Shown one piece after another: positions 1-5,322 of a stretch of 7,125 bases of DNA. The stretch's first letter is position 1, and the number at the start of each line of letters is the position of its first letter. Below the pieces are notes generated by a model that was not told where the DNA came from, searched no databases, and saw only the letters and a program-made list of their open reading frames with translations. A program made the position numbers and the translations under genes. The DNA comes from an uncultured Collinsella sp. (GTDB taxonomy: Bacteria > Actinomycetota > Coriobacteriia > Coriobacteriales > Coriobacteriaceae), in contig CABVAS010000081.1 in the NCBI GenBank assembly GCA_902496375.1, positions 1-7,125 of the forward strand, in the 5' to 3' direction.

Positions 1-457
1 CCGGCTCGCACACCGGGGTACGGTCGATGACGCCGGGGGCCTTGAACTCGATGGGGCGACGGTGCGTGGCGACGATGTCGCCCAGGCCGTCGATGGGCTG
101 GCCGAGCGGATTGACGACGCGGCCGAGCATGGCGCGGCTCACAGGGATATCCATAATGCGGCCAGTGGTGCGGCACTCGTCGCCTTCCTTGATGGAGTCG
201 ACGGCACCAAACAGAACGGCACCGACCTCGTCACGGTCAAGGTTCTGGGCAAGGCCGAAGACGGTCTCACCGGTATCGGAGCTCTTGAACTCCAGAAGCT
301 CGCCTGCCATGGCGCTCTTGAGGCCGGAGACGCGCGCGATGCCGTCGCCTACCTCGTCGACCGTTGAAACCTCATGCGTATCGACCGTCGCGGAGAGGCT
401 CGTGAGCTGCTCCTGCAGTTTCTTGGCGATATCCTGGGCATTGAGGGTTTCGGACAT
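1..457 (-). CDS. atpA: F1F0 ATP synthase subunit alpha, N-terminal 152 codons (partial)
   Basis: This is the start of the non-catalytic, nucleotide-binding alpha subunit of the F1 head. The ATG at 457-455 opens a frame that stays open to the window edge. It reads MSETLNAQDIAKKL, then a DGIARVSGL stretch and GRVVNPLGQPIDG, which are characteristic of the N-terminal beta-barrel and the start of the nucleotide-binding domain in alpha subunits. The Walker A region lies beyond the window. The start is supported by a strong GGAGG ribosome binding site about 9 bases upstream. The ATG shares one base with the atpH stop codon (TAATG), so translation is probably coupled to atpH. The gene closes the a-c-b-delta-alpha order seen here. 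The 3' end is missing only because the window ends. Confidence 0.97.
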   Translation of the reverse strand, partial: MSETLNAQDIAKKLQEQLTSLSATVDTHEVSTVDEVGDGIARVSGLKSAMAGELLEFKSSDTGETVFGLAQNLDRDEVGAVLFGAVDSIKEGDECRTTGRIMDIPVSRAMLGRVVNPLGQPIDGLGDIVATHRRPIEFKAPGVIDRTPVCEP

Positions 458-933
458 TAGGCTTCACCTCCGTACGAATTAGCAGAGTTTGCGAGGGTCT
501 CCTGCGCGATGCGCAACTGCGTCTTGACGGAAATGTCACGACGCTCGCCGCGGGCCTCGAGCACCAGGCCGCCCACGATAGACGGGTCGACCTGCTCGAT
601 AAGGAATACCTTGCGGCCGAAGTCCTGCTCGCATTTCTTAGTGATGGTTTGACGCAGCTCGTCGTCGAGCGGGATCGCCGTGGTGACGGTCACGCCCACT
701 ACATCCTCGTCTTCCTCGGCAACATACTTAAAGGCAGCTGCCACCTTGGGAAGAAGGTCGAGCTGGTCGCGCTTGGACATGGTGTCGAGCACGGCGATGA
801 TCTCAGGGCTGGCGCTAGCCAGACGCTCGATCATCTCGAGGTCCTCGAACACATGGTTCTCGGCCTTAGCGGCTTCCAGAAGGGAGCGCGCGTAGGTCTC
901 GAGCACCTTGTCCTGATAGCGGCTAGTCGGCAT
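457..933 (-). CDS. atpH: F1F0 ATP synthase subunit delta
   Basis: This 158-residue protein is the delta subunit, which sits on top of F1 and clamps the alpha subunits to the b-subunit stalk. The N-terminus (YQDKVLETYARSLLEAA, residues 6-22) matches the first helix of the OSCP/delta family. The C-terminal part carries the family signature around residues 117-136 (PSIVGGLVLEARGERRDISV), close to the usual GIVGG..L..GD..ID.S pattern. It is somewhat shorter than the common 175-180 residues. The ATG overlaps the end of atpF by 11 bases and has only a weak AGG-type ribosome binding site, so it probably depends on translational coupling. Its stop overlaps the atpA start by one base. Identification is firm from both sequence and position. 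Confidence 0.95.
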   Translation of the reverse strand: MPTSRYQDKVLETYARSLLEAAKAENHVFEDLEMIERLASASPEIIAVLDTMSKRDQLDLLPKVAAAFKYVAEEDEDVVGVTVTTAIPLDDELRQTITKKCEQDFGRKVFLIEQVDPSIVGGLVLEARGERRDISVKTQLRIAQETLANSANSYGGEA

Positions 934-1525
934 TCAGGCTACCTGCTTCCTGGATGTAGCGCTCGATGAGCTTCTTCTGCTCGGCCTCGTCCTCGAGTGC
1001 CTCGCCCACGATCTTGGTGGCGACGGCAACGGACAGGTCGGCGATGGAACTCGCGGCACCGGCGTAGATGGACTTGCGCTCGTCCTCGACGGTCGTATGG
1101 GCCTTGGCGATGATCTCCTCGGCCTCCTTGTGAGCGGCCTCGATGATACGGGCGCGCTCGGACTCGGCGTCCTTACGGGCCTCGAGAACAATGTCGGCAG
1201 CCTGACGACGGGCGTCGGTGACGATCGAGTCGGACTCAGCGCGCTTGGCGATAGCCTCCTGCTTGGTCTTCTCGGCCTCGTCGAGGCTCTCCTCGATCTT
1301 CTTGCCGCGCTCCTCCATGGTTTTCATGATGCCCGGCAGGGCGACCTTGGCCAGCACGATCCAGATAATCAGGAAGGCGATAAGCGCCGGGATGAACTCC
1401 GCCATCTTAGGGATGAGGATGTCCGCACCGGCGGCGCCGTCCTCGGCGAACGCGGAAACCGGCATGAGCAGCGCGGCCGCGGACGCGGAGAGTGCGATCG
1501 CGCTCTTCTGGGATGAAAGATTCAT
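923..1525 (-). CDS. atpF: F1F0 ATP synthase subunit b with signal-peptide-like N-terminus
   Basis: This 200-residue protein is the peripheral-stalk b subunit that links F0 to F1. A membrane helix at about residues 43-62 (FIPALIAFLIIWIVLAKVAL) is followed by a long charged helical region, residues 67-155, typical of the b dimer coiled coil. Before the membrane helix is an extension that looks like a Sec signal peptide: a lysine at residue 7, a hydrophobic run at 9-24 and an AFA/ED cleavage-like site after residue 27. The short E. coli b subunit (156 residues) lacks this. The ATG at 1525 has a GGAG site 8 bases upstream. The gene lies 15 bases after atpE and overlaps atpH by 11 bases. The family call is firm; cleavage of the N-terminus is inference. 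Confidence 0.95.
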   Translation of the reverse strand: MNLSSQKSAIALSASAAALLMPVSAFAEDGAAGADILIPKMAEFIPALIAFLIIWIVLAKVALPGIMKTMEERGKKIEESLDEAEKTKQEAIAKRAESDSIVTDARRQAADIVLEARKDAESERARIIEAAHKEAEEIIAKAHTTVEDERKSIYAGAASSIADLSVAVATKIVGEALEDEAEQKKLIERYIQEAGSLNAD

Positions 1526-1540
1526 ACTTGACGCTCCGTG

Positions 1541-1735
1541 CTATTTAACGATCAGCGCGACAACGAAGCCGATCAGAGCCAGAGCCTCGCCGAAAGCGGA
1601 GCCCATGATGAAGACGGTGAACACGCGGCCCTGGACCTCAGGCTGACGGGCCATAGCACCCGTAGCACCCAGAGCAGACAGGCCGATAGCAAGACCAGCG
1701 CCGATAACACCGAGACCGTAACCGATAACTCCCAC
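1541..1735 (-). CDS. atpE: F0 ATP synthase subunit c, very short (64 aa), proton type
   Basis: This is the c-ring proteolipid: two membrane helices joined by the conserved polar loop ARQPE (residues 29-33). The ion-carrying carboxylate is Glu50 in GSAFGEALALIGF. Residues that bind Na+ in Ilyobacter-type rings (Gln in helix 1, Ser-Thr after the Glu) are replaced by Ile17, Ala51 and Leu52, so proton coupling is expected. At 64 residues it is shorter than the usual 70-90; the loss is mainly before the loop (29 residues against about 40 in E. coli). The GTG start at 1735 is the only ATG/GTG/TTG codon in frame after the upstream TAA and follows an excellent AAAGGAGG site. The TAG stop lies 15 bases before atpF. 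Confidence 0.95.
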   Translation of the reverse strand: MGVIGYGLGVIGAGLAIGLSALGATGAMARQPEVQGRVFTVFIMGSAFGEALALIGFVVALIVK

Positions 1736-1859
1736 GATTCCTCCTTTGTCGTGCGTGTCTTATTTCACGCAGGATAACCTTTTTATAACTGCCGGGCTCC
1801 ATGGGTACGGGCACCGGCGGTTTAACGAATTGCCTTACCTTTAAGGCACGAACGGAAGA
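1736..1859 (-). other. atpB-atpE intercistronic spacer with small hairpin
   Basis: This 124-base spacer is the only sizeable gap inside the atp operon. It contains a perfect 6-bp stem (GCCTTA/TAAGGC, 1832-1837 with 1842-1847, loop of 4) just after the atpB stop, and an A/T-rich stretch about 30 bases before the atpE ribosome binding site. The hairpin lacks a T tract, so I do not call it a terminator. It could be an RNA processing or stability element giving atpE separate expression; that is inference. Confidence 0.4.
1740..1747 (-). promoter_or_regulatory. Consensus Shine-Dalgarno of atpE
   Basis: The minus strand reads AAAGGAGG here, a near-perfect anti-16S match, but only 4 bases before the GTG start. 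It is the strongest ribosome binding site in the operon. That fits the need for many c subunits per enzyme, and it fixes the unusual GTG as the real start. Confidence 0.75.
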
Positions 1860-2663
1860 CTACTCCTCCTCCGCGACCTCCTCTGCCTCGGAGACATACA
1901 CGGCGGTAAGGACCGTGAAGACGTAAGCCTGGATGGCGCCGACCACAAGCTCGATCGCATAGATCAGGATGAGGATGGCAAGCCAGGCCAGCGAAGGCAG
2001 GGCGCCGACGGCGTGGGCCGCGGAAACCTGCTGAAGCAGCGGCTGCATGAACATGCTCGCCATGATGGCGAACGAGCCCATGACCACGTGTCCTGCGAAC
2101 ATGTTGCAGAACAGACGGACGGCGAGCGTGATGAGGCGCAGGAAGGTCGAGAAGAGCTCGACGACCCACACGAGCACGTTCATCGGGAAGCTCACGCCCT
2201 GCGGGGCGAGGCTCTTGATGTAGCCGATCACGCCGTGAGCCTTGCATCCGTAGTAGATGAAGTACACGAAAGCGAAGATGGCGAGCGCGGCGGTGGAGCC
2301 GATTGCACCGGTGCCGGGCTTCATTCCCGGGATCAGGCCGATCATGTTATTGATCAGGATGAACAGGAAAAGCGAGCACAGGAACGGGAAGTGCTTCTTC
2401 CAGTTCTCACCCACGACGCCCTTGCCGATATCGTTCTCGACGTACTCGATGATGTACTCGAAACCGTTGACGAAGAAGCCCTTGGGAACCAGGGTCTGCT
2501 TCTTCTTGAACACGGCCAGGACGATCAGGAGCACGATCGTGGAGACGATCAGCCAAAACGAGTACTGCGTGATGCCGCAGCTCAGATCGCCCACGACAGG
2601 GGTGGAGCTGAACTCGCTGACCAGATGATTAATCTCATCAGGCAGCTTTTCAAAAATTTCCAC
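1860..2663 (-). CDS. atpB: F0 ATP synthase subunit a
   Basis: This 267-residue multi-spanning protein forms the proton half-channels against the c ring. The essential arginine is Arg183 in AVRLFCNMFAGH, equivalent to Arg210 of E. coli, and the last helix contains AIQAYVFTVLTAVYVSEA with Gln245 equivalent to E. coli Gln252. The positions matching the E. coli Glu219/His245 pair hold His192 and Glu238, the swapped arrangement also known from mitochondrial subunit a. Hydrophobic segments lie at about 33-51, 92-112, 121-139, 160-181, 190-206 and 226-256. The start is a GTG at 2663, supported by an AAAGG site 6 bases upstream that lies in the last codons of the preceding gene, three bases away. The tail is acidic (EAEEVAEEE). 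The family call is firm. Confidence 0.96.
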   Translation of the reverse strand: MEIFEKLPDEINHLVSEFSSTPVVGDLSCGITQYSFWLIVSTIVLLIVLAVFKKKQTLVPKGFFVNGFEYIIEYVENDIGKGVVGENWKKHFPFLCSLFLFILINNMIGLIPGMKPGTGAIGSTAALAIFAFVYFIYYGCKAHGVIGYIKSLAPQGVSFPMNVLVWVVELFSTFLRLITLAVRLFCNMFAGHVVMGSFAIMASMFMQPLLQQVSAAHAVGALPSLAWLAILILIYAIELVVGAIQAYVFTVLTAVYVSEAEEVAEEE

Positions 2664-2666
2664 GAC

Positions 2667-2978
2667 TTACCTTTCGACCTCATGAGGATCTCGCAGCGCC
2701 TTAGCGACGCGAACCGCGCAGGCGGCCATAAAGGCCACGAAGCCGATCGCCTCGCCCAGGAGGAACATGCGAAATGCCTCTCCGAACAACACAAACACAA
2801 CCAAGGTAAAGACGAGCAGAGCGATTGCCGAGACCGCCAGACTCACCATACCCTTGAGCATGTCCGCATTCTGCTTATCGTCAAGAACCGGCTTGAGCGT
2901 AAAGACAAAGGGAAGGAAGGCAATTGCGCCCGCGATGGCGCCTGCAACGATAGCGAGCAGATCGGCTATCTGAAACAT
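2667..2978 (-). CDS. Small three-helix membrane protein in the atpI position
   Basis: This is a 103-residue hydrophobic protein of unrecognised family. Predicted membrane helices lie at about residues 5-27, 42-65 and 70-90, with a short charged loop (KPVLDDKQNADMLK) and a basic-acidic tail (RVAKALRDPHEVER). It occupies the place of atpI, the small membrane protein that begins many atp operons and is proposed to help c-ring assembly or Mg2+ supply; I see no clear AtpI motif, and AtpI commonly has four helices. I chose the ATG at 2978 because GAGG lies 6 bases upstream; a GTG at 2990 would add four residues but is too close to its AAGGA. It ends three bases before atpB, so it is surely in the operon. 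Confidence 0.8.
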   Translation of the reverse strand: MFQIADLLAIVAGAIAGAIAFLPFVFTLKPVLDDKQNADMLKGMVSLAVSAIALLVFTLVVFVLFGEAFRMFLLGEAIGFVAFMAACAVRVAKALRDPHEVER

Positions 2979-2984
2979 TGGCGT

Positions 2985-2988
2985 CCTC
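2985..2988 (-). promoter_or_regulatory. Ribosome binding site deciding the start of the atpI-position gene
   Basis: GAGG on the minus strand lies 6 bases before the ATG at 2978. The competing GTG at 2990 has its purine run only about 3 bases away, so the ATG is preferred. Confidence 0.5.
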
Positions 2989-3040
2989 ACTTTCCTTTTT
3001 TAACGCCTCACAGAACAGTTCCCGCCAAACATTGGTGACT

Positions 3041-3068
3041 ATTGTACGAGCCAATCGCTAAAGTACAA
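3041..3068 (-). promoter_or_regulatory. Candidate promoter of the atp operon
   Basis: On the minus strand TTGTAC (3068-3063) and TACAAT (3046-3041) are separated by 16 bases. The -10 box differs from TATAAT at one position; the -35 box matches TTGACA only in its TTG. Transcription would start near 3034, about 55 bases before the atpI-position gene. The -10 is flanked by ATTGG/CCAAT arms (3031-3035 and 3051-3055), a possible operator. It lies between the upp terminator and the first atp gene, where a promoter is needed. Confidence 0.4.
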
Positions 3069-3085
3069 CCGAAAAAGCATCGGTT
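3067..3085 (-). other. Hairpin upstream of the candidate atp promoter
   Basis: AACCGA and TCGGTT form a perfect 6-bp stem with a 7-base loop (3067-3072 with 3080-3085). It touches the candidate -35 box and overlaps one copy of a CGGT(T)AATACG repeat. It may be an operator or a weak backup terminator; function unknown. Confidence 0.3.
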
Positions 3086-3142
3086 AATACGCACCTGTTC
3101 GTTTTCTTAAGACCTTCTTTATGCCGCAGGTACGGTAATACG
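3081..3142. repeat. Near-identical short direct repeats upstream of the atp promoter
   Basis: On the plus strand CGGTTAATACG (3081-3091) and CGGTAATACG (3133-3142) differ by one base insertion and begin 52 bases apart, close to five helical turns. A perfect palindrome CCCTGCAGGG lies further upstream at 3154-3163. Together they could be regulator sites for the atp operon, but the repeats are short and chance is possible. Confidence 0.3.
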
Positions 3143-3180
3143 TTTTTCTCGAACCCTGCAGGGCAAAACGTCCATTAACT

Positions 3181-3220
3181 AAAGGTGCGCACAGGCGTCT
3201 TCTACTTGCCCGCGCGCACC
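3181..3220 (-). terminator. Hairpin terminator after upp
   Basis: On the minus strand a 13-bp stem with two G-U wobbles (3220-3208 pairing with 3196-3184) encloses an 11-base loop and is followed by TTTAGTT. It starts 41 bases after the upp stop codon. The stem is very GC-rich, but the T run is short, so it is an imperfect intrinsic terminator. It separates the upp transcript from the atp operon. Confidence 0.65.
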
Positions 3221-3261
3221 ATTTCTTCCTATTTGCAGCCGCGGCCGTCTTAGCCCAGCGA

Positions 3262-3909
3262 CTAGAGCGTGCCGTAGATGCGATCGCCGGCGTCGCCCAG
3301 GCCGGGAACGATGTAGGCAGCCTCGTTGAGATGGTCATCGATAGCGCAGGTATAGATATGCACATCTGGGTCCTTCTCGGTCAGCGACTTGAGGCCCTCG
3401 GGGGCAGCGACGATGCACAGCATGCGGATGTCCTTGACACCGCGCTCGCGCAGGTAGCTGATGGCCATCTCGGCCGAACCGCCCGTGGCGAGCATGGGGT
3501 CGACGACCAGGCAGATGCGCTGGTCGATATCCTTGGGCATCTTGCAGTAATACTCATGCGGCTCGTGGGTGACCTCGTCGCGTTCCATACCGATGTGGCC
3601 CACGCGAGCGGAGGGCACCAGTTCGAGGATGCCGTCGACCATGCCAAGGCCTGCACGCAGGACGGGAACGATGGCGAGCTTTTTGCCGGCGAGCTGCTTA
3701 AACGTTGCGGTGGTGATGGGGGTCTCGACTTCGACGTCTTCCATGGGCAGGTCGCGCATGGCCTCGTAGCCGTCAAAAAGTGCAAGCTCGCGCACAAGCT
3801 GGCGGAACTGGTTGGTGCCGGTGTTTTTGTCGCGCAGGATCGACAGCTTGTGCTGGACGAGCGGATGATCGACAAGCGTCACACGGGACGCATCGTAGGT
3901 GACGGTCAT
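3262..3909 (-). CDS. upp: Uracil phosphoribosyltransferase
   Basis: This cytosolic enzyme of pyrimidine salvage makes UMP from uracil and PRPP. The 215-residue protein is close to the family's usual 208-210. The PRPP-binding loop is VVDPMLATGGSA at residues 135-146, and the C-terminal uracil-binding signature is VPGLGDAGDRIYGTL at 201-215, ending the protein as in other members. The conserved N-terminal segment DHPLVQHKLSILRDKNTG (14-31) is present. I place the start at the ATG at 3909 (MTVTYD), because an AAAGGGG site lies 10 bases upstream and family similarity begins there; a longer frame to 3969 has no good ribosome site. It follows glpK after a 122-base structured leader. upp next to atp genes is common in Gram-positive bacteria. 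Confidence 0.97.
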   Translation of the reverse strand: MTVTYDASRVTLVDHPLVQHKLSILRDKNTGTNQFRQLVRELALFDGYEAMRDLPMEDVEVETPITTATFKQLAGKKLAIVPVLRAGLGMVDGILELVPSARVGHIGMERDEVTHEPHEYYCKMPKDIDQRICLVVDPMLATGGSAEMAISYLRERGVKDIRMLCIVAAPEGLKSLTEKDPDVHIYTCAIDDHLNEAAYIVPGLGDAGDRIYGTL

Positions 3910-3928
3910 GGGTTGATTGCCCCTTTCG

Positions 3929-3960
3929 TTGCGGCCGCAAAACGGCCTTGCTGACAAGGC
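3929..3960 (-). promoter_or_regulatory. Overlapping hairpins in the upp leader (possible attenuator)
   Basis: Reading the minus strand, GCCTTG-TCAG-CAAGGC (3960-3945, 6-bp perfect stem) is followed by CGTTTT, resembling a short terminator. A second stem, GGCCG/CGGCC (3947-3933), shares three bases with the first, so the two cannot form together. Also present is a 12-bp palindrome TTGCGGCCGCAA (3929-3940). The structures end just before the upp ribosome binding site. They could be the end of the glpK transcript or an attenuator controlling upp; I do not recognise a PyrR-binding motif. Confidence 0.35.
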
Positions 3961-4031
3961 ACGCAGCAATGTTGCCGCCGCACGCCATGCATAATTTAGC
4001 GGTTTGTTGTATCGAGCAGCCCATCGCAGCC

Positions 4032-5309
4032 CTACTGTGCGGTACTGAGCGAGCGCTTGACTGCATCACGCCAGCCCGCAAGGTTTTGCTCGCGACGCTC
4101 GGCGGACATATGGGGAAGGAAGGTCCTAACGATCTGGGCATTTTGCTCCAGCTCTTCAAGGTCTTCCCAATAGCCGACGGCAAGACCCGCCAAGTACGCG
4201 GCACCGATTGCCGTGGTCTCCACCGTCTCGCATTGCAGCACGGGGATATCCAGCAGGTCGGCCTGGAATTGCATGATGAACTCGTTGCGTGAGGCGCCGC
4301 CATCGACGGACAGGCGCTCAATCGAAAGTCCCACGTCCTGCTCCATGGCGCGCAGCACGTCATAACTCTGGTAGGCCATGGACTCGCAGGCCGCACGCAC
4401 AATGGTCGCGCGACTCGAGGCACCGGTCAGGCCGCACACGATACCGCGGGCATGCGGATCCCACCAGGGAGCGCCCAGGCCAGCGAAGGCGGGGACGAAG
4501 TAGCAGTGGCCGAACAGCGACGCCTGCTGATCGCCCGCCACGCCCATGATGGGCGGCATATTGGTCATGATGTCGCTCGCGACGCGGCCGTAGTCGCCCG
4601 AGCTCCAACGAACCTCGGGCATCATGGAACGCGGAACGTCAAAGAGCGCCAGCAGGTCGTCGTCCCAATCGAGCGTATGGATATTAAAGAGCGCCGTGCG
4701 GCTGGCATTGGTGTAGTCGGTGGCAAAGACCTGACTGCCGGTGAGGTTGTAGATGAGCCAGGTGTCGATGGTGCCAAACATGAGGTCGCCCGCCGCCGCG
4801 CTCTCACGCGCACCGTCGACGTTGTCGAGGATCCACTGCACCTTGGAAGCCGAGAAATACGGATCGAGCGTGAGTCCCGTGCGGGAGCGCACCAGCTCTT
4901 CTGCGCCCCGCTCGACCAGCTCGTCGATCAGAGGTGCGGTGCGACGGCATTGCCACACGATGGCGTTATAGATGGGTTGGCCGCTTATGCGGTCCCACAC
5001 CACCGTGGTCTCGCGCTGGTTGGAGATACCGATGGCGGCGATGCGGTCAGAATGGATGCCGCTCTTAAACTGGACCTCCATCATCACGCCGATCTGGCTG
5101 GCAAGCACCTCCATGGGGTCTTGCTCTATCCAACCGGGACGCGGGAAGCTGGTTTTGACGCTACGACGTGCCTGCGCGACGATGCAGCCGTACTCGTCGA
5201 CGATGGTCGCAAGTACCGAGGTGGTGCCGCAGTCGAGCGCCATGATGTAGGAACCGCCAAAGTTAAACGAGGCATCTTCCATGCCCAGGCTGCCCAGATT
5301 CAACGACAT
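4032..5309 (-). CDS. glpK: Glycerol kinase with an in-frame internal deletion, probably inactive
   Basis: This FGGY-family protein resembles glycerol kinase, which makes glycerol 3-phosphate from glycerol and ATP. The N-terminal ALDCGTTS loop (residues 24-31) and glycerol-contact residues Arg99-Glu100, Trp119, Tyr151 and Asp260-Gln261 are present, as is the C-terminal half (FAGLGAPWWDP, DGGASRNEFIMQFQ, GAAYLAGLAVG). It has 425 residues against about 500: GVAGDQQASLFGHC (to 269) joins directly to YFVPAFAGLGAP (from 270), losing about 85 residues that contain the NTYGTG ATP-phosphate loop and the GA.IQWLRD helix. The HFFG phosphorylation site of Firmicutes and the GGKGGTR fructose-bisphosphate loop are also absent. 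There is an unusual 18-20 residue N-terminal extension. The ATG has an AAAGG site 8 bases upstream and follows sua5 by 13 bases. It could be a recent pseudogene or a repurposed paralogue. Confidence 0.88.
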   Translation of the reverse strand: MSLNLGSLGMEDASFNFGGSYIMALDCGTTSVLATIVDEYGCIVAQARRSVKTSFPRPGWIEQDPMEVLASQIGVMMEVQFKSGIHSDRIAAIGISNQRETTVVWDRISGQPIYNAIVWQCRRTAPLIDELVERGAEELVRSRTGLTLDPYFSASKVQWILDNVDGARESAAAGDLMFGTIDTWLIYNLTGSQVFATDYTNASRTALFNIHTLDWDDDLLALFDVPRSMMPEVRWSSGDYGRVASDIMTNMPPIMGVAGDQQASLFGHCYFVPAFAGLGAPWWDPHARGIVCGLTGASSRATIVRAACESMAYQSYDVLRAMEQDVGLSIERLSVDGGASRNEFIMQFQADLLDIPVLQCETVETTAIGAAYLAGLAVGYWEDLEELEQNAQIVRTFLPHMSAERREQNLAGWRDAVKRSLSTAQ

Positions 5310-5322
5310 CGCTTACACCTTT

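Noticed and set aside
1541..1735. Sodium-translocating ATP synthase
   Set aside because: The helix-1 Gln and the Ser-Thr after the ion-carrying Glu are absent from the c subunit, so Na+ coupling is not supported.
1638..1802. Possible 54-codon leader peptide before and overlapping atpE in another frame
   Set aside because: Its ATG at 1802 has no ribosome binding site and most of the frame overlaps atpE; the translation is arginine/glycine-rich and looks like a shadow.
2013..3038. Long plus-strand open frame of 341 codons opposite atpB and the atpI-position gene
   Set aside because: It is antisense to clearly identified genes, and its His/Asp/Glu/Gln-rich composition is typical of the reverse strand of GC-rich coding DNA. 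No family resemblance was seen.
3084..3365. Minus-strand open frame of 93 codons overlapping the end of upp and the intergenic region
   Set aside because: It is in a different frame from upp, runs through the terminator hairpin and has no recognisable domain or ribosome site.
3910..3969. Longer upp start adding 20 residues at 3969
   Set aside because: The extension does not match the family, covers the leader hairpins, and lacks a good ribosome site, while the ATG at 3909 has AAAGGGG upstream.
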